Source: Gammaproteobacteria bacterium
GTDB lineage: Bacteria; Pseudomonadota; Gammaproteobacteria; Pseudomonadales; Azotimanducaceae
Assembly (NCBI GenBank): GCA_012269545.1
Contig: JAAXKB010000028.1
Location: 101,481-165,480, forward strand
DNA length: 64,000 nucleotides
Direction: 5' to 3'
In this document: positions 18,701 to 26,476 of the stretch, in pieces
How the letters are laid out: every line of letters begins with the position of its first letter
Position numbering within the stretch: the first letter of the stretch is position 1
The notes under the pieces: model-generated
Database searches by the model: none
The model's input: only the letters and a program-made list of their open reading frames with translations
What the model was told of the DNA's origin: nothing
Made by a program: the position numbers and the translations under genes

Positions 18701-19165
18701 ATGGCACCAAGACAACGCGAACGGCGCATTCCTCATCAAGGCATCCATCCGGGCCATCAGGGAGGGTTTACCCTGATTGAGATATTGGTGGTCATTGTGA
18801 TCTTGAGCATTTTGGGTGGTCTCGCTGCGCAGACCTTGCTGTCACGACCTGACGCCGCGCGGGTTCAGGCAGCTCAAACCGACCTGCGCACCCTATCTGC
18901 GGCGCTGGATGTGTATCGGCTGGATAATTTTCGCTACCCATCGTCCGATCAAGGCTTGAATGCGTTGGTGGAACGCCCAAACGGTTCACCGGAAGCAAAA
19001 AATTGGAATCCGGGGGGCTACTTGAAGAAGCTGCCGGACGACCCTTGGGGTTCGCCCTATCTTTACGAAAACATTGATGGCCGCATCGAGCTGTCGAGTT
19101 TGGGTTCTGATGGTGTCGAAGGCGGCGAGGGTAACGCTGCGGATATTCGGCTTTCTGAGCTGTAA
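18701..19165 (+). CDS. gspG: Type II secretion major pseudopilin GspG
   Basis: A 154-residue prepilin-like protein. A rather long 24-residue leader ends at the peptidase site GG/FTLIEILVVIVIL, with the conserved Glu at +5. The C-terminal calcium loop DPWGSPYLYENIDGRIELSS followed by LGSDGVEGGEGNAADI is diagnostic of GspG. AAGGA lies 7 bases before ATG 18701. It forms the shaft of the periplasmic pseudopilus. Confidence 0.96.
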   Translation: MAPRQRERRIPHQGIHPGHQGGFTLIEILVVIVILSILGGLAAQTLLSRPDAARVQAAQTDLRTLSAALDVYRLDNFRYPSSDQGLNALVERPNGSPEAKNWNPGGYLKKLPDDPWGSPYLYENIDGRIELSSLGSDGVEGGEGNAADIRLSEL

Positions 19166-19197
19166 ATTTCTGCAAAGTGTCGAATCTCGGGGTGTCT

Positions 19198-19803
19198 ATG
19201 GACGCGCGAAAGCACAGAGTCGGCAGAGCCTGCGGTTTCACGCTGATCGAACTCTTGGTCGTGGTCCTAGTGATGGGTATTTTGATGGGCGCGGCAGCGA
19301 TCTCGTTTAATATGGGCGGTGATCAGCGCGGCATGCAGGCTTTCGGGCAGCGCATGGCCCAACGCATCGAGTTGGCGCGCGATCGGGCGATTCAAAATAA
19401 TCAGGAATGGGGCATGCGCGTAACCGAAGAAGAATACGTGTTTGTCGTTTTTGATGAGATGCAGCAACGGTGGATACCTCAGCTTCAGGCTCCATTCAAA
19501 CCCGATGAGCCACCTCAGCCTGTGCTTTATGATCTGAGCGTGCAGGGTGAAGGGGGCAACGAGTTGACCACCAGATTATTTGCCCAGCCTCAGGAACAAG
19601 ACCAGAGCGCACTGAGAGAGTCTCGCCCAGAGGAATTGCCGGATGTGGTGTTCTTCTCCAGCGGTGAAGCAAGTCATTTTACACTCGAAGTAACCCCGGA
19701 TAGCCCCTCAGGCGATGCCGCACAGGGCTTTCGGCTGGTGACGGATGGTTTCAGTCCAATCGAAGTAGAATCTCGTGATGAGTTCAGTCAAGGGGGGCGT
19801 TGA
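19198..19803 (+). CDS. gspH: Type II secretion minor pseudopilin GspH
   Basis: About 201 residues from ATG 19198; an in-frame GTG at 19177 lacks a ribosome site. After a short leader (MDARKHRVGRACG) comes the prepilin segment FTLIELLVVVLVMGILMGAA. The rest is a beta-rich soluble domain with the RMAQRIELARDRAIQNNQEWGM sequence usual for GspH, read here in parts. It is part of the pseudopilus tip complex. Its stop overlaps the gspI start. Confidence 0.92.
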   Translation: MDARKHRVGRACGFTLIELLVVVLVMGILMGAAAISFNMGGDQRGMQAFGQRMAQRIELARDRAIQNNQEWGMRVTEEEYVFVVFDEMQQRWIPQLQAPFKPDEPPQPVLYDLSVQGEGGNELTTRLFAQPQEQDQSALRESRPEELPDVVFFSSGEASHFTLEVTPDSPSGDAAQGFRLVTDGFSPIEVESRDEFSQGGR

Positions 19804-20180
19804 TGCGGGGCTTTACTCTTATCGAGATGCTCGTCGCGATCGCCATTGTCGGCGTAATCGGTGCTGGAATTTCCACCGCGATCGGCGGGATGGCGAATCA
19901 AACCCGAGGCTTGGAACAGCGCACGCTGGCCAACTGGATCGCCAGTAACCACCTGACGCGGATGCGCATGCTGCAGCGTCGCGAAGCACAATCGCTCGCT
20001 GAGGGAACAGAGCAAACCCGCTTGGTTTTCGCCGATCGACAATGGGAAGTCGAAACCAAGATTAAGACCACAGAGCACCCTTGGATCAGGCGGATAGAGG
20101 TCTCTGTGTTCGAAGCGACGGACGAAGAGGGCCGGCAGGGCCCTTACAGCCAGCTTTCTGGATTTTTGGGCCAATATTGA
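19803..20180 (+). CDS. gspI: Type II secretion minor pseudopilin GspI
   Basis: A 125-residue pseudopilin with an extremely short leader: Met-Arg-Gly then FTLIEMLVAIAIVGV, so the prepilin peptidase site lies three residues from the start. The following NQTRGLEQRTLANWIASNHL region is characteristic of GspI. Start ATG 19803 shares bases with the gspH stop (TGATG), and its own stop shares bases with the gspJ start. It nucleates the tip complex with GspJ and GspK. Confidence 0.93.
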   Translation: MRGFTLIEMLVAIAIVGVIGAGISTAIGGMANQTRGLEQRTLANWIASNHLTRMRMLQRREAQSLAEGTEQTRLVFADRQWEVETKIKTTEHPWIRRIEVSVFEATDEEGRQGPYSQLSGFLGQY

Positions 20181-20830
20181 TGACCTTGAGCGCTGCAATA
20201 GCGTCATCATCCTCAGGGCGTTCCGGGGCACGCGGCAGTTCTCAGAGGGGGTTTACCCTCATGGAAATTCTTGTGGCGCTGTTCATTTTTTCCGTTGTCG
20301 GCATTATCAGCGCGCAGCTGCTGGGCCGAACCCTGGACGCTTACGAGGTGCTGGAAGACCGAGGGAGTCGTTTAGCGCAAATACACAGGGCGATGTTCGT
20401 GGTGCAACGCGATATGCTTCAGTACCAAAAGCGTGCTATTCGTACGGCGAGTGGCGAGTCATTTCCACCGCTGATGATTGGTGATGAGGGTGCCCTAGAG
20501 ATGACCCGGGGAGGCTGGCGTAACCCCCTGCAGCGCCCTCGCTCGGAACTGCAGCGCGTGGCTTACCGCTTACAGGGTGACAATTTGGTTCGCGCCTATT
20601 GGCCCGTGCTAGACCGGCTGGGCGACGAGGAGCCTCTTACTCAAACGATTCTCGAAAACGTCGATGACCTCGAATTTTTTGTTATCGACGCCCGGGGCGA
20701 AGAACATAAATTCTGGCCGCCGGTCGCGATGCCCGAAGGCTCCTCGGCGGCGTTATCGGGGCTGATTTTGCGCATTTCCATGTCGCCTGTTGGCATTGTC
20801 GAACGTGTCTGGGAGGTGCCTGATGGTTAA
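20180..20830 (+). CDS. gspJ: Type II secretion minor pseudopilin GspJ
   Basis: A 216-residue pseudopilin beginning at ATG 20180 inside a TGATG overlap with gspI. A 23-residue Ser-rich leader ends at RG/FTLMEILVALFIFSVVG. The soluble domain shows the usual GspJ pattern: RAMFVVQRDMLQY, GGWRNPLQRPRSELQRVAYRL and ILENVDDLEFFVID. The end overlaps the gspK start by eight bases. Confidence 0.93.
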   Translation: MTLSAAIASSSSGRSGARGSSQRGFTLMEILVALFIFSVVGIISAQLLGRTLDAYEVLEDRGSRLAQIHRAMFVVQRDMLQYQKRAIRTASGESFPPLMIGDEGALEMTRGGWRNPLQRPRSELQRVAYRLQGDNLVRAYWPVLDRLGDEEPLTQTILENVDDLEFFVIDARGEEHKFWPPVAMPEGSSAALSGLILRISMSPVGIVERVWEVPDG

Positions 20831-21815
20831 ACCTACACCCGCAGCGCAACAGACAGCGTGGCGTGTTCACAAAGAGCGTGGCGTTGCACTGATTACCGTG
20901 CTCCTGATTACGGCGATCTTGGTTGGTTTGACGACGCAAATCTTGTCCAGCCACAACTTGGTGATAAACCAGCACCAAAATACCTTTGAGCACGCCCAAG
21001 CACTGCAATACGTCCTGGGGGCTGAAGAACTGGTGCGGCAGGCACTCTATGATGACGCCGTGAACTCAGGACCAAATGTGGATCATTTGGAGGAGATTTG
21101 GGCCCAGCCGCTTGTGCCCTTAGATCTGGACGGGGTGGGCGTGATGCAGGCCCAGGTCATCGATTTACATCGATGTTTCAATCTCAATAACTTGGCAGAT
21201 GATCCGAGCAATCACCACGTCGAGCGATTGCAGCGACTGGCTGAACGACTGAATTTATCGCCGAATTTGGCGGATCTGATTAAGGATTGGGTCGATTCGG
21301 ACCAAATTGTTAGCGGACTAGGAGCAGAGGATTCTGCTTATCAAATCAAGCAGCCCCCGCATTTGGCGGCCAATCAGATCATGCGCGACCTCAGTGAACT
21401 GAACATGCTGGCTGATGTCAGCGACGAGGATATTCGTTCTCTCTCTGCTCAGGTCTGTGTCGTTCCAGCGACTCAAAACAAAATTAACGTGAATACGGCT
21501 GACGCGCTGACTCTGTCCATACTGGATCCGGGTATCTCTCTCGCGGATGCGCAAGCGCTAACGCAGCAGTCTAGAAACTATCAAGACGTGGCCGAATTTG
21601 TATCTGCGAATCCAGCATTTCTGAATGTGCAGAGCGAGCTCACGGTCACAAGTGAGTATTTTTTGATGCAGGCGCAGGCGCAGCTCAGCCAGAGTCGTGT
21701 TAGCCTGTCTTCAACGTTCCTGCGGGATTCAACGAACGGGCAGGTAACACTGCTGCAACGCGATTTTGGCAAAAACTATCGTGCTAAGGTCGTTTTAGAC
21801 AGCAATTCACCTTAG
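20823..21815 (+). CDS. gspK: Type II secretion minor pseudopilin GspK
   Basis: A 330-residue protein, the largest pseudopilin, capping the tip. The leader ends at ERG/VALITVLLITAILVGL, lacking Glu at +5 as GspK proteins do. CFNLNNLADD, KDWVDSDQ, LSELNMLADVSDEDI and KINVNTADALTLSIL are typical GspK segments. ATG 20823 overlaps the end of gspJ, which is the normal coupling for this pair. Confidence 0.94.
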   Translation: MVKPTPAAQQTAWRVHKERGVALITVLLITAILVGLTTQILSSHNLVINQHQNTFEHAQALQYVLGAEELVRQALYDDAVNSGPNVDHLEEIWAQPLVPLDLDGVGVMQAQVIDLHRCFNLNNLADDPSNHHVERLQRLAERLNLSPNLADLIKDWVDSDQIVSGLGAEDSAYQIKQPPHLAANQIMRDLSELNMLADVSDEDIRSLSAQVCVVPATQNKINVNTADALTLSILDPGISLADAQALTQQSRNYQDVAEFVSANPAFLNVQSELTVTSEYFLMQAQAQLSQSRVSLSSTFLRDSTNGQVTLLQRDFGKNYRAKVVLDSNSP

Positions 21816-21839
21816 TCAGTAATCGAGCAGAAAAAATCT

Positions 21840-23081
21840 ATGCTGATGTTAAGTCCCAAACGGACTGTCGTTCCAAGCAAAGCCATCTGTACGTGGCACT
21901 GGTGCCACCAAGATGAGCAGGGGGGGCGTGTCGCGGGTGAGGTGAGCACTGCAGATTTACCGAGTTTAGTCGAGGCACACCCCGATTGGTTTGAACAGCC
22001 GGACCGCGTGGCCTTGGTGTTACCCAGTGAAGACGTGGTGTATCTCAACGTAAGCGTACCGGGCCGTACGGCAAACAGTATTCGTCAGGCCTTACCCTTT
22101 GCCCTAGAAGAATTCATCACCAGCGATATTGAGAATGTGCATATCGCTCATCGGCCGATTCGTCCGGGTCAACCTACGGCCTGTGCGGTCATTGAGGTTG
22201 ACCTGCTAAGAGCATGGCTTGGAATGATGTTTGATGCAGGTATAACGGCCGGCACGGCGGTATCTCAGGCGGAAGTGATACGCATGCAGGATTCAGACGC
22301 CGCCTTATTGTTTGATCAGGAGCAGGTTTTGGTGGTGACATCAGACCAAGATGCATTAATCGACCGGGCCGCGGTGCCCAGTATTCTGGATGCTCTGGCA
22401 ATCGATACGATCACAAGTATTGGCGGTGAATTATCCGACCTTGAGCTCGGCCAAATTTCGTCTGCACCGGAGCAAATCGTGATGCAGATGCCACCGGTGG
22501 ATTATCTGGCGCAGCGGCTGGCAGCTCCGGGTAATGCCGTGAAAATCAATTCAGGGCTGCTGAACCTGCTGCAGGGCGATTTTGCCGTGCGCTATGAAGA
22601 CAAAGGAGTGGGCGCCAAGTGGCGTAATACCCTTGCACTGGCCTTCGCATGGGTTGCCATAGCGGTTGTGGGTTTAGCCACTCAGGGACTGTGGTTTGAG
22701 TATCAGGCTAACGAACGTACAGCGGAGAATTTTGCGGCCTTTGAGACGTTATTTCCGGACGATAGTGTTCCGGTCACGACAACCCAGCTACAGCGCCGCT
22801 TGGCATCGAAAATTGGCGCCACCGCAGACGCTGAAGGTACGGTGAGCATGATGGATCTAATGCTGCGCACGACGTCGGTGCTTGGACCAAACAGCGAGCT
22901 TCAAGCGGTGCGTTTTCGCGCCAAGCAAATGGAACTCACCGCCGACGTCTTAATCAGCGGTTTTGATGAGCTAGATGCAATCAAAAACCGCAGTGCAGCG
23001 GCTGGAATTGTGGTGGAGGTGAGCGATGCAACGGCAGAACGTGACCGTGTACGGGCACGATTGAAGGGGACCTATTTGTGA
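21840..23081 (+). CDS. gspL: Type II secretion inner-membrane protein GspL
   Basis: A 413-residue bitopic protein with a cytoplasmic actin-like half (VALVLPSEDVVYLNVSVPG, RQALPFALEEFITSDIENVH), one membrane segment around residues 265-285 (LALAFAWVAIAVVGLATQG), and a small periplasmic ferredoxin-like domain. It links GspE to GspM and the pseudopilus. Position between gspK and gspM supports the call. Confidence 0.92.
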   Translation: MLMLSPKRTVVPSKAICTWHWCHQDEQGGRVAGEVSTADLPSLVEAHPDWFEQPDRVALVLPSEDVVYLNVSVPGRTANSIRQALPFALEEFITSDIENVHIAHRPIRPGQPTACAVIEVDLLRAWLGMMFDAGITAGTAVSQAEVIRMQDSDAALLFDQEQVLVVTSDQDALIDRAAVPSILDALAIDTITSIGGELSDLELGQISSAPEQIVMQMPPVDYLAQRLAAPGNAVKINSGLLNLLQGDFAVRYEDKGVGAKWRNTLALAFAWVAIAVVGLATQGLWFEYQANERTAENFAAFETLFPDDSVPVTTTQLQRRLASKIGATADAEGTVSMMDLMLRTTSVLGPNSELQAVRFRAKQMELTADVLISGFDELDAIKNRSAAAGIVVEVSDATAERDRVRARLKGTYL

Positions 23082-23103
23082 ACGGGCTCGTGAGGTTACA
23101 GAG

Positions 23104-23631
23104 ATGAACGTCTTGCTGCAAAACCTGGCAGATCAGTGGCGTAGAACCACCGCTCATCGATGGTATGCCGCCAAAAACACCACCGATCAGCGCATTTTGA
23201 AAGCGCTTGCCGCGCTCTGCGCGATATTGTTTTTCTATATCGGTGTGTGGCAGCCGTTAAGCGATTTCGCCGACGAACAACAGCGACGCGCTACGCAAAG
23301 CCAATCACTGGCCGACTGGATAGCAGCGAATCGACCGGCGCTTGTGCGAAGCGGCAGTCAAAACACGGACAGCACAGGCCTCCCGGTTCGCGGTGGCGCG
23401 CCAACAATCGCCCAGATAACCAGCAGCGCGGCTCAATTCGGCATAACGCTGACTCGTCTGCAACCCGAATCGGACGGTAGTGTTAGCGTCGCAGTGGAAC
23501 AGCAGCCGTTTAATGCTCTGGTGCAGTGGCTGGCGGGTATTGAAAACGATCAGGGCTACGCCATTGATCGCGCCAGTATCGATCGGGGCAGTGCAGAGGG
23601 GTTGGTGAACGGTCAGTTTCGTTTTCGCTGA
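23104..23631 (+). CDS. gspM: Type II secretion inner-membrane protein GspM
   Basis: A 175-residue bitopic protein: short cytoplasmic N-terminus, membrane segment near residues 36-54 (LAALCAILFFYIGVWQPL), then a coiled coil and a periplasmic ferredoxin-like domain (AAQFGITLTRLQPE, VEQQPFNALVQWLAGIEND). It binds GspL. It ends the gsp series; gspN does not follow. Confidence 0.9.
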   Translation: MNVLLQNLADQWRRTTAHRWYAAKNTTDQRILKALAALCAILFFYIGVWQPLSDFADEQQRRATQSQSLADWIAANRPALVRSGSQNTDSTGLPVRGGAPTIAQITSSAAQFGITLTRLQPESDGSVSVAVEQQPFNALVQWLAGIENDQGYAIDRASIDRGSAEGLVNGQFRFR

Positions 23632-23839
23632 TTCCTCATCTGGACCGATTAGGTGCCACCAGCCTGGAGTTCTTAGCCTAGCTGAAGGCAGCCCCCGACC
23701 AATTCTTGGTATCGCTGAGTAACCCATGCGCTCACAAAACATGAGAGCTGATAGACAATTGGGCTAAAGACCAACCTAATGAGCTAGCCGTAAATAAGAG
23801 CAGCATTCATTATTCACGTCCCTTGACTGGAGAACAGCG

Positions 23840-24352
23840 ATGAAATTCTCAACGGAGGTCGCAGTACCTCTGCTCGTTTTAGCGCTTGTCACTGGGTGCA
23901 GTTGGACAGAAATGAAATATGGCTCGAAAAAGCCACAAATGTCGTGGGTAACCGTTACGGATACGGGCGCTGTTCAGGCTGGCTTACTTGAGGAAAGTAC
24001 ACTAGCGCCGGGTACCAAAATTTTAGGATACGTAGTCACTTGGCCAGCTCAGTTCAATGCTGCATTTGTAGGACCAGATGGCTCCGGTTGCATTCAGCCG
24101 GCAGCTTATGTCACGACATCAACTGGAAGTATTACGACGCCTGCAGAATTGGTTGCCAGTGGAATAGCTGGAGGAGACATAAGCGGAGAATATTCTCAAG
24201 CGGTCACCGAGCTTTTAAAGGTTTCTGATGAACAAACAAGACTCAGCATTGGTATGTATGGCATTTGTCAGCTAGTTGTCGCTGGCGGACTAACCCAGGA
24301 GCAAGCGTCACGAGCAATTCAGAGCTTACTCGAGTACCAAGCCGCGCAATAA
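23840..24352 (+). CDS. Hypothetical lipoprotein
   Basis: 170 residues with a lipoprotein signal: MKFSTEVAVPLLVLALVTGC, the Cys at residue 20 being the predicted lipidation site. The mature part is Gly/Ser/Thr-rich with GPDGSGCIQPAAYVTTS, a central helical region and a C-terminal GLTQEQASRAIQSLLEYQ helix. I do not recognise a family. GGAGAA precedes ATG 23840. Base composition is visibly more AT-rich than the gsp genes before it and it stands alone before a 500-base gap, hinting at separate acquisition. Confidence 0.75.
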   Translation: MKFSTEVAVPLLVLALVTGCSWTEMKYGSKKPQMSWVTVTDTGAVQAGLLEESTLAPGTKILGYVVTWPAQFNAAFVGPDGSGCIQPAAYVTTSTGSITTPAELVASGIAGGDISGEYSQAVTELLKVSDEQTRLSIGMYGICQLVVAGGLTQEQASRAIQSLLEYQAAQ

Positions 24353-24478
24353 CCTGTCGCTAAAGCAGCAGGACTAAAGGCTGTTGGCAGGCTGCTGGCC
24401 TTGGGCGAACAAAGGGGGAGCGGCGGGTTAGCCGTGATCTGATATACGGTACGTTTGAAGACCTCGGAGAAAGTCGAG

Positions 24479-24640
24479 TCAGATATATAATTTAACATAA
24501 TATATATTATGCGAAATAAACGGGTTCCCGCCTGCGAAATCCAAATCAATAGCACCCACCTCTGTTTGACGCCACACTCTATGCTTGAGTGTGTCTTCAG
24601 CTGGTGCTTGATGTTCCAGATCAAGAAGTTGTTGAGCCAT
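24479..24640 (-). CDS. Possible small protein (53 residues) or gene remnant
   Basis: An open frame from ATG to TGA reading MAQQLLDLEHQAPAEDTLKH at the start and GAIDLDFAGGNPFISHN later. The first forty residues look protein-like while the last dozen run through the AT-rich palindrome, as though an older gene had been cut and the frame ends by chance. No family recognised and no clear ribosome site. Confidence 0.25.
   Translation of the reverse strand: MAQQLLDLEHQAPAEDTLKHRVWRQTEVGAIDLDFAGGNPFISHNIYYVKLYI
24496..24511. repeat. 16-base perfect palindrome
   Basis: CATAATATATATTATG is self-complementary and lies in a markedly AT-rich run. It could be a regulator site, a cruciform-prone element or a junction left by a lost insertion. 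Confidence 0.5.
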
Positions 24641-24907
24641 TAGCTTACAGGCCCGTTATTTTTGTTCTTGTTGGCGGTGAGCGCGCACCTCAAGTGAACA
24701 AGAGCCTAAGGGTTCATGCAACGCTGTAGAGCCAAATTGACTAAAGTCTTTAGACTGCTATTTGCAGCTGAGATCGATAAAAAATGAGCTGCAGAAACTC
24801 TGTCTTTGGTATCGCTTTGTATATCAGACAGTTAGAGGGGTATACTTCCAGCCCTCGGACCTTCCGTGCAGAGCAAGGTCTATCGATTAATCAGAGCGAA
24901 TTCGTAT

Positions 24908-25747
24908 ATGGCGATCAAGGAATCGGGATTGGATGTCACTTTCTGGGGCATACGAGGTTCAACTCCGGTGCCCGGCCCCCAGACCGCTCGATACGGCGGT
25001 AATACACCGTGTGTAGAAGTCAGGGCCGGTGACGACATACTCGTTCTGGATGCCGGTACCGGGATTCAAAGCCTCGGGCGTTCACTGAAAGAGACAACGA
25101 CCGGGCCGGTCAAGATCGACTTGTTTCTCACTCACACCCATTGGGACCACATTCAGGGCTTGCCCTTTTTTCAACTTGCCTACAATCCGCAAAATGAAAT
25201 CAACATTATCGGCCCTAAGAGAGATGGTCTGAGCCTCGTCGAGTGCTTAGAGCGACAAATGTTGGCCCCCAATTTCCCAGTGCCCTTCTCAGCCCTTCAA
25301 GGCGTTAAATCGGTGACGGAAATGGCGTCCGGTGAGTCTCGGGTATTCGGCGGTGCAACAGTTCATGCCCATTCGCTCAACCATCCCAACGAAAGCGTCG
25401 GGTTCCGTATTCAGCACGGTGACAGTTCGCTCGCCTATTGCCTTGACCATGAACACAGCGAATCGGACGTCATTCATCCGGGTGTCGCAGCGTTAGCGCA
25501 AGACGCTGATATGTTGGTTTTCGATGCGGCTTACTGCGATGAAGATTATCCTAGCTTTAAGGGTTGGGGGCACTCCACCTGGCAGGTCGGATACAAAACG
25601 GCCAGAGCCCTAAACGTCAAAACCCTCGCGTTGTCGGGTTTTAATCCGGGTGTTGTAGATGCGGATTTAGACGCTATCAAGGCTCAAGTGGAACGCTTAG
25701 AGGGTGAGACAATCATCGCGACGGAGTCGCAGACCTACTTACTATAG
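24908..25747 (+). CDS. MBL-fold metallohydrolase (phosphodiesterase-like)
   Basis: A 279-residue metallo-beta-lactamase-fold protein. It begins with VTFWGIRGSTPVPG and GGNTPCVEV, then LDAGTGIQSLG, the metal motif THTHWDHIQG, LNHPNESVGFRI, YCLDHEH and MLVFDAAYCDEDYPSFKGWGHST. This layout resembles the PhnP/class II cyclic-phosphodiesterase-like branch (COG1235). ATG 24908 was preferred; a GTG at 24866 would add 14 residues. The next gene, 63 bases on, encodes a cyclic-nucleotide-binding domain, suggesting a cyclic-nucleotide-related role (inference). Confidence 0.82.
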   Translation: MAIKESGLDVTFWGIRGSTPVPGPQTARYGGNTPCVEVRAGDDILVLDAGTGIQSLGRSLKETTTGPVKIDLFLTHTHWDHIQGLPFFQLAYNPQNEINIIGPKRDGLSLVECLERQMLAPNFPVPFSALQGVKSVTEMASGESRVFGGATVHAHSLNHPNESVGFRIQHGDSSLAYCLDHEHSESDVIHPGVAALAQDADMLVFDAAYCDEDYPSFKGWGHSTWQVGYKTARALNVKTLALSGFNPGVVDADLDAIKAQVERLEGETIIATESQTYLL

Positions 25748-25810
25748 GGGCTTGAGGGTTAACGGACTTTCCGACGGTTCGGCGAGGGATAAATCACAAG
25801 AGGCTACCAT

Positions 25811-26398
25811 TTGGAAAGTGCAGAAATAATTGAGATCGTGTCGCAAGTCATCCCTGATCTGGAGACAGATGAAGTGGCTACTCTTGTGGAAATCATGGAA
25901 CAACGTCATGCACAGGCCGGCACTATAATGCTCTCTCAGGGCGACAGCGACAGTCACCTGCTGTTGCTGCTGAACGGGGAATTTTCTGTTTTCTACAAAT
26001 GTCGCGTGAATTTGACAACCGTGGCGATGAATATCGGCAATTTCTCGGGTCCGGGCTTGCTGGGAGAAGTGAATTTGGTACTGCAAGCTTCTCGGACGGC
26101 GACCGTGGTCTCTCGGACCGAGGCAGACTATTTGTTTTTGGACGCTGAAGCTTACAACCGGATCATTCATGAACACCCGCGTATTGCCATTAAAATCGTC
26201 ACGAATATCGCGTCGCTGATTCAAAACCGTTCTGAGAGAACTCGGCGAACCATGTATCAAAACTTGATCAAAGAAAGCCCTAACCCCTCGGTAGGCATCA
26301 GCCGGCTTGGGCGTTGGTTGGGGAAATGGACCCGAGTGTCAGAAGACATGAGTAAGCGGCTATTTGGCAGCTTCGAAGGCGAAAACTTCAACAGTTAG
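25811..26398 (+). CDS. Cyclic-nucleotide-binding-domain protein
   Basis: A 195-residue protein starting at TTG 25811, supported by AAGAGG at normal spacing and absence of an in-frame ATG nearby. Residues about 20-140 form a CNBD/cupin fold (GTIMLSQGDSDSHLLLLLNGEFSV, read in parts; PGLLGEVNLVLQASRTATVVS; FLDAEAYNRIIHEHP). The phosphate-binding cassette position reads GEVNLVLQASRTATV, with the usual Arg kept. No DNA-binding helix-turn-helix follows; instead there is a short basic tail. It is likely co-transcribed with the MBL hydrolase and ends at a strong terminator. Confidence 0.82.
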   Translation: MESAEIIEIVSQVIPDLETDEVATLVEIMEQRHAQAGTIMLSQGDSDSHLLLLLNGEFSVFYKCRVNLTTVAMNIGNFSGPGLLGEVNLVLQASRTATVVSRTEADYLFLDAEAYNRIIHEHPRIAIKIVTNIASLIQNRSERTRRTMYQNLIKESPNPSVGISRLGRWLGKWTRVSEDMSKRLFGSFEGENFNS

Positions 26399-26432
26399 AA
26401 GCTTGGCCTAACGTATTTCACCGGCCCAAAAA

Positions 26433-26454
26433 AAAGGCGGGTTGCCCCGCCTTT
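26433..26454. terminator. Bidirectional intrinsic terminator
   Basis: AAAGGCGGG and CCCGCCTTT form a nine-base-pair stem with a TTGC loop. On the minus strand an unbroken T-run follows, serving the acyl-CoA dehydrogenase gene; the plus-strand tail is weaker but it also lies just after the CNBD gene. Confidence 0.85.
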
Positions 26455-26476
26455 ACGCTCGCTGATAGCGGAGCTT

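Larger units (their letters stand above)
24353..24907. other. Long AT-rich intergenic region
   Basis: About 550 bases without a convincing gene. It holds a 16-base palindrome (24496-24511), a short minus-strand open frame (24479-24640), a small ACACTC/GAGTGT stem near 24575, and probably the promoter of the downstream MBL gene. It could be a decayed insertion or gene remnant; I found no terminal repeats. Confidence 0.6.

Noticed and set aside
24319-24624. A 101-codon minus-strand open frame in the AT-rich gap
   Set aside because: It overlaps the end of the lipoprotein gene, has Ile/Tyr/Cys-rich unnatural composition and no ribosome site.
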